From NCBI GenBank assembly GCA_041396585.1, contig JAWKYG010000002.1, positions 355,568 to 419,567 of the forward strand: a DNA stretch of 64,000 nucleotides, written 5' to 3'. The stretch is from JAUIAI01 sp041396585 (GTDB taxonomy: Bacteria > Pseudomonadota > Gammaproteobacteria > Burkholderiales > Burkholderiaceae_E). Below the pieces are notes generated by a model that saw nothing but the letters and a program-made list of their open reading frames with translations, did no database searches and had not been told where the DNA came from. Shown piece after piece: positions 26,617-36,166 of this stretch (position 1 is the stretch's first letter; each line of letters starts with the position of its first letter). Both the position numbers and the translations under genes were made by a program.

Positions 26617-28559
26617 GTGAACAATATGTTCCCCAAAGCTGCGATCTGGCTCGTGATCGCGCTGGTGCTGTTCACTGTCTTCAAGCAGTTCGACAGTCGG
26701 CAGGCTCGCGGTAACGATGTCCCATATTCACAGTTCATGTCGCAGGCTCGTGACGGCAATATCGAAAGCGTCGTTATCGATGGCCGCACTCTGCGCGGCC
26801 AGACTCGTGACGGCGGCTATGTCACCTCGTTTGCGCCGAGCGATGTCTGGATGGTCAGCGATCTGATCAAGTACAACGTCGAGGTTCGCGCCAAACCCGA
26901 GGAGGAGCAGTCACTGCTGTTCAGCATCTTCGTGTCATGGTTCCCGATGCTGCTGCTTATCGGTGTCTGGGTGTTCTTCATGAGGCAGATGCAGGGCGGC
27001 GGCCGTGGCGGGGCTTTCTCGTTCGGCAAATCGCGCGCCCGCATGCTCGACGAAAGCAACAACACCGTCACCTTCGCCGATGTCGCCGGCTGCGACGAGG
27101 CCAAGGAAGAGGTGCAGGAGCTGGTCGATTTTCTGCGCGATCCGTCCAAGTTTCAAAAACTCGGCGGGCGCATCCCGCGCGGCGTGCTGATGGTCGGCTC
27201 ACCGGGTACCGGTAAGACGCTGCTGGCCAAGGCCATCGCCGGCGAGGCCAAGGTGCCGTTCTTCTCGATCTCGGGTTCAGACTTCGTCGAGATGTTCGTC
27301 GGCGTCGGTGCCGCGCGTGTGCGCGACATGTTCGAGAACGCCAAGAAGCATGCCCCATGCATCGTGTTCATCGATGAGATCGACGCGGTCGGCCGCCAGC
27401 GCGGTGCCGGCCTGGGCGGCGGCAACGACGAGCGCGAGCAGACGCTGAATCAGTTGCTGGTCGAAATGGACGGTTTCGAGACCGGCCAGGGCATCATCGT
27501 GATCGCGGCGACCAACCGCCCCGACGTGCTCGATCCCGCGCTGCTGCGTCCGGGCCGCTTCGATCGCCAGGTGGTGGTGCCGTTGCCGGACATCCGGGGT
27601 CGCGAGCAGATTCTCACCGTGCACATGCGCAAGGTGCCGATCGCGGGCGATGTTCGTGCCGATGTGCTGGCCCGTGGCACGCCCGGTTTCTCGGGCGCCG
27701 ATCTGGCCAATCTGGTCAACGAGGCATCTCTGTTCGCGGCGCGCCGCAGTGCCCGTCTGGTCGAGATGATCGATTTCGAAAAGGCCAAAGACAAGATCAT
27801 GCTCGGTGCCGAGGCGCAGCTGGTCATGACCGAGGAAGACCGAACGGTCACCGCATATCCGCGGTCCGGTCATGCGGTCGTGGGCAAATTGATTGCCGAG
27901 GCCGATCCGGTGCGCAAAGTCCGCGATCCATTCCGCGCGGCCGGGCGCTGGGGGTTACTCTTCTGCCCGAGGCGCGTCCGGCTCGGCGCAAGACCAAGAC
28001 CCAGTTGCTGGCCGGGATCGCGGTTGCCTTCCGGTGGCCGGATCGCCGAGAAGTGTGCAAGACCAGCAGTCCACCGGCGCTGTCCGACTTTCCAGATGGC
28101 GACAAGCATCGCCCGCGAAATTGATCCGCCGCACAGCATGTCCGGACGCGCTCCAGCCCGATGATCTACGCCGAAAACGAGGGCGAGGTGTTTCTGAGGC
28201 CGCTCAGTCACACGGGCCACAGATCTGTCGAGTCCCCGATGCAGAAGGTCGATTCCGAGATCCGCCGCATCATCGGTGAGCATACGCGCTGGCGGCGCAT
28301 CCTCGAGGATTAGCCGCGACAAGGTCGAGATCATGACCAAGGCCCTGCTCGAGTGAAACCCTCGATGCCGATCAGGTCGAGGACATCATGGCCGGGCGGG
28401 ATCCGCGTCCGCCCAAGCCAGCCGGCGCGGCCAGCACAGGCAGCGGCCCAATCTCCGCCGGCCGCCGGTGCGCCGACCCTGACGCCGCCAACCAGGGCCG
28501 ATGACTCGGCCAGGCCCGCCGCCCTGAGCGCGGTGCGTCGCCGGAGCATCCTCCCCTGA
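26617..28559 (+). pseudogene. ftsH: ATP-dependent zinc metalloprotease FtsH, frame broken in its last third
   Basis: GTG 26617 begins MNNMFPKAAIWLVIALVLFT (first membrane helix). A second helix lies near residue 100, then the AAA domain with Walker A GSPGTGKTLL (about 191-199), Walker B IVFIDEIDAVGRQRG and the SRH. At residues 415-419 the HEXGH zinc site reads PRSGH. From about 27921 the frame is lost by repeated 1-2 base indels, and the literal frame stops at 28164. The remaining family sequence is visible in shifting frames: RALGVTLLPEAR, TKTQLLAGIAVA, FQMATSIARE, YAENEGEVFL, MQKVDSEIRRI, TLDADQVEDIMAGRDPRP. FtsH is a membrane protease for misfolded proteins and LpxC and is usually essential, so base-call error is more likely than decay. 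Confidence 0.85.
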
Positions 28560-28564
28560 AAGAC

Positions 28565-29408
28565 ATCACCGGCGATGACGCCCGGCTGCATGCCGGGCGT
28601 TTTTCGCTGTCACTCGAGCGCCCGCTGATCATGGGTGTGGTCAACCTGACCCCGGATTCATTCTCCGACGGTGGCCTTCGATGATCACCTGCTGCCGGGC
28701 ACTTGCCCATGCGCGGCTGTTGATCGAGGCCGGCGCGGACATCCTCGACCTAGGGGCCGAGTCGAGCCGCCCCGGCGCGCCGGCGGCGGTGCCCGCCGAT
28801 ATCCAATTGGCAGCGCCTGGCGCCGTTGCTGGATGCGCTTGGCCGGTGGTCCGGTACCGGTTTCGGTGGTTTCCACCGATCCGCAGATCATGAGCCAGGC
28901 GGTCACCGCAGGTGCGGCGATGATCAACGACATCGAGGCTCTGGGGGCGCCAGGGGCACTCGAGGCCGTGGCCGGGGCATCCGTCGCGTGTCTGATGCCA
29001 TGCGCGGCGATCCACTGACGATGCAACGGGCTCCCGTCTATCGGGACGTGGTTTCCGAGGTCTTGCTGCTGCCAGAGTCGGGTAGTTGCCGCCACGGCGG
29101 CAGGGATCTCGGCGCGGCGATTGCTGGTGGATCCCGGCATCGGCTTTGGCAAGACGCTGGAGCACAATCTCGCACTGCTGCGGGCCGGGAAGGTGATCAA
29201 CGCAGTCTGCGGTGTTCAGTGCTCGTCGGAGCTTCGCGCAAGTCGATGCTCGGTCAGCTGACCGGCCGCGATGTCGATGATCGACTGGCGGCCAGCGTGG
29301 CGGCCGCGCTGGCAGCGATTGCCCATGGTGCAACATTGTTCGTGTGCATGATGTGGCCGCCACCAGCGACGATTCGAGGTCTGGCCAGGCTATCGCCGGC
29401 CCAGGCGA
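28565..29408 (+). pseudogene. folP: Dihydropteroate synthase, multiply frameshifted as read
   Basis: No single frame covers the gene, but DHPS blocks follow in order across three frames: LERPLIMGVVNLTPDSFSDGG, AHARLLIEAGADILDLGAESSRPGAP, GAAMINDIEALGAPGALEAV, YRDVVSEV, LLVDPGIGFGKTLEHNL, LVGASRKSMLG and DRLAASVAAALAAIAHGATLF. Pterin and pABA sites are represented. I count at least six breaks. DHPS makes dihydropteroate for folate and sits between ftsH and glmM as expected. The indels continue those in ftsH. The start and end are approximate. Confidence 0.8.
28580..28604 (+). terminator. Intrinsic terminator after ftsH, at the folP 5' end
   Basis: GCCCGGC (28580-28586), TGCAT loop, GCCGGGC (28592-28598), then GTTTTT. 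A strong GC stem with a U-tract. The same bases can be read as ARLHAGRFSLS in the folP frame, so it either overlaps the first folP codons or lies just before them. Confidence 0.65.
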
Positions 29409-29431
29409 ACGGTAATGGACGGAAAACGGTA

Positions 29432-30779
29432 ATGAAGGTACTTTGGAACCGATGGTGTGCGTGGTCGGGTGGGACAGGAGCCGATCACCCCGGAATTCGT
29501 CATGCGGCTGGGCTATGCGGCCGGCCGCGTGCTGGCGGCCAGCGCAGATGCCAGTGTCCGTCCGGCGGTGCTGATCGGCAAAGACACCCGGATCTCGGGC
29601 TACATGCTCGAGGCGGCGCTGCAGGCCGGTTTCACCGCGGCCGGGGTGGATGTGATGCTGACCGGCCCTCTGCCCACACCGGGCGTGGCCTATCTGACCC
29701 GCGCCTGGCGTCTGGCCGCCGGCGTCGTGCTCAGTGCCTCACACAATCCTTACGACGATAACGGCATCAAGTTCTTTTCGGCCGATGGCAACAAGCTGCC
29801 CGATGCCACCGAGTTGCTGATCGAGAAGGCGCTCGACGAGCCGATGCAATGTGTGCCCAGCGCACGTCTCGGTCGCGCACGGCGGCTGGAGGACGCGGCC
29901 GGGCGGTACATCGAGTTCTGCAAGAGCAGTTTCCCGAACCGGCTCGATCTGAAAGGGTTGAAGATCGTCGTGGACGCGGCCAACGGCGCTGCCTATCACA
30001 CCGCGCCTCCGGTCTTTCATGAGCTCGGTGCCGATGTCATCGAGATCGGCAGCAAGCCCGACGGCTTCAACATCAACGACGACCTCGGCGCCGTGCATCC
30101 GGATCGCATGCGGCGCGCGGTGCTGGCCGATCGTGCCGACTACGGAATCGGCCTCGATGGCGACGCGGACCGTCTGGTGATCGTCGATTGCGACGGCCGG
30201 ATCTTCAATGGCGACCAGCTGCTCTATGCGATCGTTTCCGAGCGCCTGTCGCGCGGGCCGGTCGAGGGCGCGGTGGGCACCCTGATGAGCAATCTGGCGC
30301 TGGAACAGGCGCTGCTCACTCGTGGCGTGCCCTTCGCACGGGCCAAGGTAGGCGACCGCTACGTGCTGGAGATGCTGCTGGAGCGCGGTTGGCTGTACGG
30401 TGGTGAGAGCTCCGGTCATCTGCTCGCACTCGATTGTCACTCCACCGGCGATGGCACGATCAGCGCACTGCAGGTTCTGGCGGCCGTGCAGTCTCTGGGC
30501 AAGCCGCTGGCCGAGATCTGTGCCGATCTCACGCTGTTGCCCCAGGAACTGGTCAATGTCCGGATCGAACGAGGCTTCGACTGGCAGGGCAGTACCGCGC
30601 TTGCGCAGGCCCAGGCGGCCGCGGAACACGCGCTCGGCGAACACGGCCGGGTGTTGATCCGGGCCTCCGGAACTGAGCCGCTGTTGCGGATCATGGTCGA
30701 GGCCACCGATGCCGCCACGGCCCGGCACTGGGCCGAGGAAATGGCCCGCACGGTCGCCGTGCCTGCCTCGGTCGAGTAA
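29432..30779 (+). CDS. glmM: Phosphoglucosamine mutase (one-base insertion near the start)
   Basis: From GTG 29457 the frame is intact for 440 aa, but the true start is ATG 29432. There ATG AAG is followed by an extra G, after which TAC TTT GGA ACC GAT GGT gives the expected MKYFGTDGVRG. Removing that base yields 448 aa, the usual length. The phosphoserine loop is VLSASHNPYDDNGIKFF, the metal loop is GLDGDADRLVIVD, and the sugar loop is GGESSGHL. It converts glucosamine-6-P to glucosamine-1-P for peptidoglycan and LPS. Confidence 0.95.
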
Positions 30780-30932
30780 TTGTTCCGGCCGGCGCGCATG
30801 TGCCGGTCCGTGCAGGCTTTGACGCCGGCACCCCGGCGCGCAACGCTTGCCGAGGATCGGGGATCGGCGCGCGCTACAATGTCTGGCTTCGTCCACCGGA
30901 TGGCTCGGTGGGCGTTGTCCCGTTCAGGGAGT

Positions 30933-31009
<77 letters not shown>

Positions 31010-31113
31010 ACGTCGTGCATCCTCTGCGGTCGTCCGCCGTTGTATAATGTTATGTTCGCGTGATCGGCCTGGGGTTGTCGCTGGCCGGCATGCGGCAGGT
31101 CCGCAGATCAATC

Positions 31114-31187
31114 TGCCCGTAGCTCAGTTGGATAGGCATCAGCCTTCTAAGCTGGCGGTCACAGGTTCGAATCTGTCGGGCCATTGC
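31114..31187 (+). tRNA. tRNA-Arg (TCT), with apparent single-base deletions
   Basis: Anticodon loop CTTCTAA (anticodon 31146-31148), D-arm TAGCTCAGTTGGATAG and the T-loop GGTTCGAATC are clear. Compared with a canonical tRNA it lacks one base in the 5' acceptor (TGCCCG against 3' CGGGCCA), one in the D stem (ATAGGCATC) and one in the T stem (GAATCTGTC). TATAAT (31043-31048) upstream may be its promoter. As written it would not fold properly. Confidence 0.75.
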
Positions 31188-31223
31188 CCCCTGGCGCCGG
31201 TTATGATGGCGGGGTGTCCAGCG

Positions 31224-31303
31224 GTGGCTGTAGCTCAGTTGAGTGACCCCGGATTGTGATTCCGGTTGTCGGTAGGTTTCCAGGAGTCCCATCAGCCACC
31301 CCA
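31224..31303 (+). tRNA. tRNA-His (GTG), with a garbled T arm
   Basis: Acceptor GTGGCTG pairs with CAGCCAC and is followed by CCCA. The anticodon stem-loop CCGGATTGTGATTCCGG is intact (anticodon 31256-31258). The D arm lacks bases (GTTGAGTGACC) and the T arm has extra ones (GGTAGGTTTCCAGGAGTCC) relative to any tRNA-His. A TATGAT lies 17 bases upstream. Confidence 0.75.
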
Positions 31304-31844
31304 GTTTCCCTTGTCAAACGTGTTGCCGGCTGCACTGTAAAAAGCTCGCATGGTTGCTCTGGCGCGCCGCAGCCATACATTGATCGACAATTCAATTGAT
31401 GGTTGCTGATAAGCGCCCATGCGCGTCTTCAGCAGCGTTCTTCGTTACCAGCAAAATTCTGAATGCTAGTGTGCCGTTCCGCATGTACCTTGCATTTCGT
31501 TCGAGTTCTCGCGTGGATGGATGTGTGCCGTGTGAGGTGCGCCCATATCAGGATATGGGTGCGACTCCACCACGGTGCCGGGCGGCGCTGCCGCGCAGGC
31601 CGAAGCCTGCGGAGCTGGCCTGAGAACCGGGCGCTCGCGGCGATTGCCCGGCGGACCGGGTCCACTATCCCCGATATGGACCGTCCATTCCACTGCGCCC
31701 GGTTCTCGAGGAACGGCGAAAGTGAAGTGCATGCCCGGAACGCTCCCCATAAGGCATCGGTTACGAGGCTGCTCCAGCGCAATTGCTGATCGAAGCCCCG
31801 ATCCAGGCGGCCCTGCCGTCTCGGTCAGCAGGGGGCGCCATTCG
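31304..31844 (+). other. Non-coding region upstream of the PAS kinase, with an 18-bp dyad
   Basis: I see no supported gene here. CCCATATC-AG-GATATGGG at 31542-31559 is a perfect 8-bp dyad, AT-rich against its surroundings, and could be an operator for the kinase-ANTAR operon. The frame of the kinase is open back to 31575, but its family-like sequence starts at 31845. Confidence 0.4.
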
Positions 31845-34811
31845 ATGAAGGTGATTGCGACGCGGCCCGCATCGGGCCGGTCGGCCGGCCTTGCCCGGCC
31901 CGAAGACCGGTTGCCGGGCCTGTTCGATGCGATGCCGGTTCCGGCGCTGCTGGCCGATGTCGATCTGCGGATTCGCGGCTCGAACCGTGAGTTTGGCCGG
32001 TGCTTTCCCGGGCTGGCCGTTCATGCCGGCCTTGCCATTCAGGACTTGTTCGCGGCCGACGCCGCGGAACGCCTGGCGCTTGCCGGGCGTGGCCAGACCG
32101 AGGCGGACGAGCCGGCCACGCTCGATGACTGTCAGATGATCGTCATGGGTGCGGCCCCGCGCGCCGTGAATGTTCGTTTGAGCGCCTTTGGCGAGCATCG
32201 CATCCTGGTCGTTGAGCCCGCGGCCGACTCTGCCCGCGAAGCGCTGGGCGAGCCGCTGTGGGTGCTGCGCGAGATTATCGAGAGTGCGCCACTGCCGTGG
32301 ACGCTGCAGTCGCTCGATTTCCGCTTTGTCGTGGTCAATGACGCCTATTGTCGGATGATCGGTTATTCGCGCGATGAGCTGATCGGCCGCGACCCGATCG
32401 AGTTGCAGGTACCAGAAACGCAAGGCGCGATCCGTGCGATGCGTGAGCGTTGGCAGTCGCGGCGCGACGAATACGCCCAGGGGCTGACCCTGGTGCGCGA
32501 GTTGGTGCACAAGAATGGCCGGCGGGTGCCGTGCCGGCTGCTCGCCGGCGAAATGACCGATAGCGATGGCTCCAGCTATGTCTACGGTGTGCTGCTGGAC
32601 CTGAGGCCGTTGAAGCGGTTGCATGGCAGGGTGCGTTCGCAGATCGACGCGATCGAGGCGGCCTTCGAGCAGGCGCCGGTCGGCATGGTGCTGACCGGCC
32701 ATGATGGGTCCGTGCTGGCCAATCAGGCGGCTCACGAGCTGACCGGTGAGCCTGACGACGCAAGCGTCGCGCACATGATGGGCGTCTACGGCGGGGTCGC
32801 CAGCGGTGACCGGGACAACACCGTGGGCGCCACGTCCGGGGCCGGTCAGGGTTTCTCCGACGGGCCACCCCGCCCACTTCAGATCGACATCACCACGCCG
32901 ATCGGGCCGCGCAACTTCTATCGTCGTACGATCCGTCTGGGCGGACCGATCGCCGACGACCGCTTGTTGACCGTGTTCTCGGATATCACCCGTGAAGTCG
33001 AACTGAAACAGGAAGTTCAGTCGGCCCTGTTGCAGCAGTCGGCACTGTTGCGCTGCGTCAGCGCGGGCCTGGCCCATGTCGTGGGCGAGATCGTCGTGCA
33101 GGTCAACCGTGAGATGCTGCGCCTGACGGGCAGGGAAGAGTTCGAACTGATCGGTCAGCCGGTCGATGTGTTGTTTGCCGGTGCGGTTGACTGGCCGCGG
33201 CTGCGCCGCAGACTCGATGAACCCGATGAGGCGGGCCGCGGGTTGCGCCATACCGTGGAACTTCCCAGTGAGGATGGCAAGCACTGGCACGGTGTCATGA
33301 CAGTGCAGTGGGTCGAACCCGGACGCGCCGATCTCGGTATTCTGATCACGTTCGCGGAGGTCAGCGATCTGATCCAGCGCTCGGCGGCGCTCGAGGAATC
33401 GGTTGAGCATCTGCGGCAACTGATCGAGTCCCAGCCGGTCGGTCATGCCGAGCTGCGTGGCGAGCGCGTGCTTCGCGCCAATCGCGCCCTGGGTCGGATG
33501 CTGGGAGTACCGGTCGATTCGCTCGCCGGCCGATCGATCGATGAGTTTTTCGAGGATCCCGGTTCGGTCGCGCCCTTGCTGAGCGCGGCGCGTGGTGGCG
33601 GCGACCGGCTCCCCCCATCGACGGAACTGGTGCTGCCGGCCAGGCTGGGTATCGGCAAGGGGCCCAGGATCGACGCACTGGTGATGCTGACCCGGGTGGC
33701 AGGCTCGGATGAACTGAGCGCGATCTTTGTGGATCTGAGTCAGCAGAGGGCGTTGGCCGATCGTGCGATTCGCGACGGAGCGCGCTTCGAGGGTTTCGCC
33801 GCGCTGACCGCCGATGCCATGATGATCATCGAGGATGGCGCGGTGAAATTCGCCAACCCGCGGCTGGCCGAGTTGTCCGGTGTGCCGGTGGCGCAATGGA
33901 TCGGGCGCCCGATCGAGGCCGATTGGCCGTCATGTACGCTGGATCTCCAGGATCGGCGTCAGGTGGCCCATGCCTATGAACGCCTGATGCAGACCGGCGG
34001 CGGCACGACCGGCATCGTGCTCGGGATTTCACACCCCATGCTCGGACACCGGTCGCTGCGGGTCCGCCTGTTCGCCAATCCGGCGGTATCGCGCGAGTGT
34101 TTCGTACTCGGTGAGGACATCACCGAGAGCCTGCGTCTGGAACGCGAGCGGCTCGAGGAGGCGATCGCGCAGCGTGACCGGCTGGTGGGGGAGGTTCACC
34201 ATCGGATAAAGAACAATCTTCAAGGGGTGGCCGGTCTGCTGCAACAAATCGGCTCGCAGCGCCCCGAAGTGGCCGCCTATCTGAACGATGCATCGAGTCA
34301 GATTCAGGCGATCGCCAGGGTTCACGGGCTGCAGGTGCGCACCGGCGAGGTGGTCGATCTGCGCCACTTCATTGAGGTCGTCGCGAACGGTTCGCACCTT
34401 TATGGCCACTCAGATGGCATTCCCGTACACTTTTCCGAGTCTTTCGATCGGCACGGCTGGGGTTTGCCCCAGACCGAGGCAGTGCCCATGGCGCTGATTC
34501 TGAACGAACTGCTGACCAACGCGATCCATCACGGTGCCAAAAGCGGCCTGCGCGTCGAGGTCGGCGCGGACGATGGCGGTGCCTGGATCAACATCATCAG
34601 CGAGGGTGTGTTGCCAGCCACCTTCGATTTCGGACGTATTCGTGCCGGAGCCACGGGGCTGGGTCTGGTCAAATCACTGTTGCCCCGTCGTGGCGCCGAA
34701 TTGAGTTATTCGATGCATGCAGAAAACCAGGTTCTCGTGCGGCTCAGATTGATGCCACCGTCCGTGCGCGCCGGCCGCTTGGATGGTCCGGCCAGCGAGG
34801 CCCACATATGA
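31845..34811 (+). CDS. Multi-PAS sensor histidine kinase, HWE/HisKA_2 type
   Basis: 988 aa from ATG 31845, preceded by AGGGGG. No transmembrane helix is predicted, so it should be cytoplasmic. Several PAS-like modules follow one another: residues about 20-130, 140-270 (FRFVVVNDAYCRMIGYSRDELIG), 270-390, 390-520, 520-640 and 645-760. The phospho-acceptor motif is EVHHRIKNNLQG (His near 784) of the HisKA_2 class, and the ATPase N box is ILNELLTNAIHHG (near 886). Ligands are unknown. It overlaps the ANTAR regulator as ATGA, so the two should form one signalling pair. Confidence 0.9.
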   Translation: MKVIATRPASGRSAGLARPEDRLPGLFDAMPVPALLADVDLRIRGSNREFGRCFPGLAVHAGLAIQDLFAADAAERLALAGRGQTEADEPATLDDCQMIVMGAAPRAVNVRLSAFGEHRILVVEPAADSAREALGEPLWVLREIIESAPLPWTLQSLDFRFVVVNDAYCRMIGYSRDELIGRDPIELQVPETQGAIRAMRERWQSRRDEYAQGLTLVRELVHKNGRRVPCRLLAGEMTDSDGSSYVYGVLLDLRPLKRLHGRVRSQIDAIEAAFEQAPVGMVLTGHDGSVLANQAAHELTGEPDDASVAHMMGVYGGVASGDRDNTVGATSGAGQGFSDGPPRPLQIDITTPIGPRNFYRRTIRLGGPIADDRLLTVFSDITREVELKQEVQSALLQQSALLRCVSAGLAHVVGEIVVQVNREMLRLTGREEFELIGQPVDVLFAGAVDWPRLRRRLDEPDEAGRGLRHTVELPSEDGKHWHGVMTVQWVEPGRADLGILITFAEVSDLIQRSAALEESVEHLRQLIESQPVGHAELRGERVLRANRALGRMLGVPVDSLAGRSIDEFFEDPGSVAPLLSAARGGGDRLPPSTELVLPARLGIGKGPRIDALVMLTRVAGSDELSAIFVDLSQQRALADRAIRDGARFEGFAALTADAMMIIEDGAVKFANPRLAELSGVPVAQWIGRPIEADWPSCTLDLQDRRQVAHAYERLMQTGGGTTGIVLGISHPMLGHRSLRVRLFANPAVSRECFVLGEDITESLRLERERLEEAIAQRDRLVGEVHHRIKNNLQGVAGLLQQIGSQRPEVAAYLNDASSQIQAIARVHGLQVRTGEVVDLRHFIEVVANGSHLYGHSDGIPVHFSESFDRHGWGLPQTEAVPMALILNELLTNAIHHGAKSGLRVEVGADDGGAWINIISEGVLPATFDFGRIRAGATGLGLVKSLLPRRGAELSYSMHAENQVLVRLRLMPPSVRAGRLDGPASEAHI

Positions 34812-35389
34812 CGCGCTCGTTACTTGTTTGCGATGATGACCGCCTGGTGCTGATGAGCATCACGGCGGCGCTTCGTCAGGTGGGATACGAAGTCTATGAG
34901 GCCGACAGCGGGGATGATGCGATCCTGCTGGCGCGACAACATCGTCCGGATCTGGCCATTCTCGATATCCGCATGGACGGCAAGACCGGCTTCGATGTCG
35001 CCGCCTATTTCCGTGACTATCTCGATCAGCCTTTCGTCTTTCTCACGGCCTGTTCGAATCCGGACGAGATCAGTGAAGGCATGGCGCAGGGCGCTCTGGC
35101 GTATTTCATCAAGCCGATCGAGACGCCGCGTCTGCTGCAAGAGGTCGAGAAGGCCCTTGCACGCCTGGAGTCACGCACGGTGCCCAAGGCGGCGGTACGT
35201 TCGCTGCTGGGCGAGAGGTGCGCGATCATCAAGCACTGGGTGGCGGCCGGGATCCTGATGGCCACCGAGCGCCTGGATCTGCATGGCGCGGTATCCCGAT
35301 TGGCCGACATCGCTCGCGCCGACGGTGTCAGCATGATGGTGGCGGCCAATCGGATCGTGCAGGCCCTGGGCGCGCGCTCGCGAACCTGA
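34808..35389 (+). CDS. Response regulator with ANTAR RNA-binding output
   Basis: 193 aa. Receiver domain 1-120 with acidic pocket (CDDD), phospho-Asp 53 in LAILDIRMDG and Lys in FIKPIE. Residues about 140-190 match ANTAR (AAGILMATERLDLHGAVSRL, then the VAANRIVQAL helix). ANTAR domains bind paired hexanucleotide-loop hairpins and prevent termination. A HisKA_2 kinase with an ANTAR regulator is a known pairing. The RNA target is not evident in this window. Confidence 0.88.
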   Translation: MTRSLLVCDDDRLVLMSITAALRQVGYEVYEADSGDDAILLARQHRPDLAILDIRMDGKTGFDVAAYFRDYLDQPFVFLTACSNPDEISEGMAQGALAYFIKPIETPRLLQEVEKALARLESRTVPKAAVRSLLGERCAIIKHWVAAGILMATERLDLHGAVSRLADIARADGVSMMVAANRIVQALGARSRT

Positions 35390-35430
35390 GGCGAAGTCGG
35401 CGCGCCGCTGGCTTGCTCGATCGGGTCAGG

Positions 35431-35996
35431 TCAGCGCATCGCCTCGACATCGACGCCGATCGTGATCGCGCCGATCGCCTGGCCGTCTTTCATGATCGGG
35501 ATCGAGATCTGCGCCAGATGCTTCTGTGCGCTGGAATCGAACTTCACGGCGCTGACATGAACCGCGCCGTGACCGTCCTTGAATGATTCGGTGAATTTGT
35601 CCTCGTCGCCCTGCCAGTAGTCGGAGGTCTTGTTCGTGGCCGCCACCAGCGCGCCCTGGTTGTCCATCACGAAGGATTCCAGGACATAGCCTGCGCTGGC
35701 CTCGAGCTTGTAGAGCTCCGCGGCGGCGGGATTGTCGAGAATGGGCATCATGAAATCGGCCAGGCCGGGCGTGGCCATCCACTTCGCATCGATATCCTTG
35801 ATCGTGCTCAGCGGAGTCTGCAGCGCGTTCTGTTTGATGACGGCTTCGATCAGCACCGGTTGGCAGCCCATTCCTGCTTGAGTTTTTCGATTTCGGCAGC
35901 CATCGCCTTGGAGACATCGCCGGCGGACGCGGGCAGTGAGACGGCGAGGCTGGCGGCCGCGAAGAGGGCGGCCGCGAAGTGACGTGCGTAGTTCAT
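35431..35996 (-). pseudogene. Periplasmic PDC/Cache-domain sensor protein, one-base frameshift
   Basis: ATG 35996 starts a signal peptide (ARHFAAALFAAASLAVS, cut near ASAGD). The frame ends at EWAANRC, but adding one C in the CC run near 35858 continues EWAAN into PVLIEAVIKQNALQ and gives 188 aa. The mature part is a single Cache/PDC fold: a long helix, GYVLESFVMDNQG, VAATNKTSDYWQG, and QISIPIMKDGQAIGAITIGVD at the end. Such soluble PDC proteins bind small ligands and may feed nearby kinases. The indel is probably a base error. Confidence 0.8.
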
Positions 35997-36166
35997 CCAG
36001 AGACTCCCGTGATGGGTTCGATCGGTTCCTCCCCGGATCACGCGAAAATGCGCGGGGAGTTGTCGAGCGAATCTCTCATGGAAGGGCCTCATGCCAAGCG
36101 CCCATAACAAGCACTCTTTCCGGTCAATTCCGGGCTGCGCGGGGGAGTGCGTTCGTGCCGAGGAAC

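Noticed and set aside
27855..29430. True pseudogenisation of ftsH and folP
   Set aside because: Both would have to decay together with essential tRNAs while neighbours stay intact; sequence error explains the pattern better, though it is not proven.
31761..33896. 711-codon minus-strand frame opposite the PAS kinase
   Set aside because: Antisense shadow with unusual His/Gln/Arg composition and no recognisable domain.
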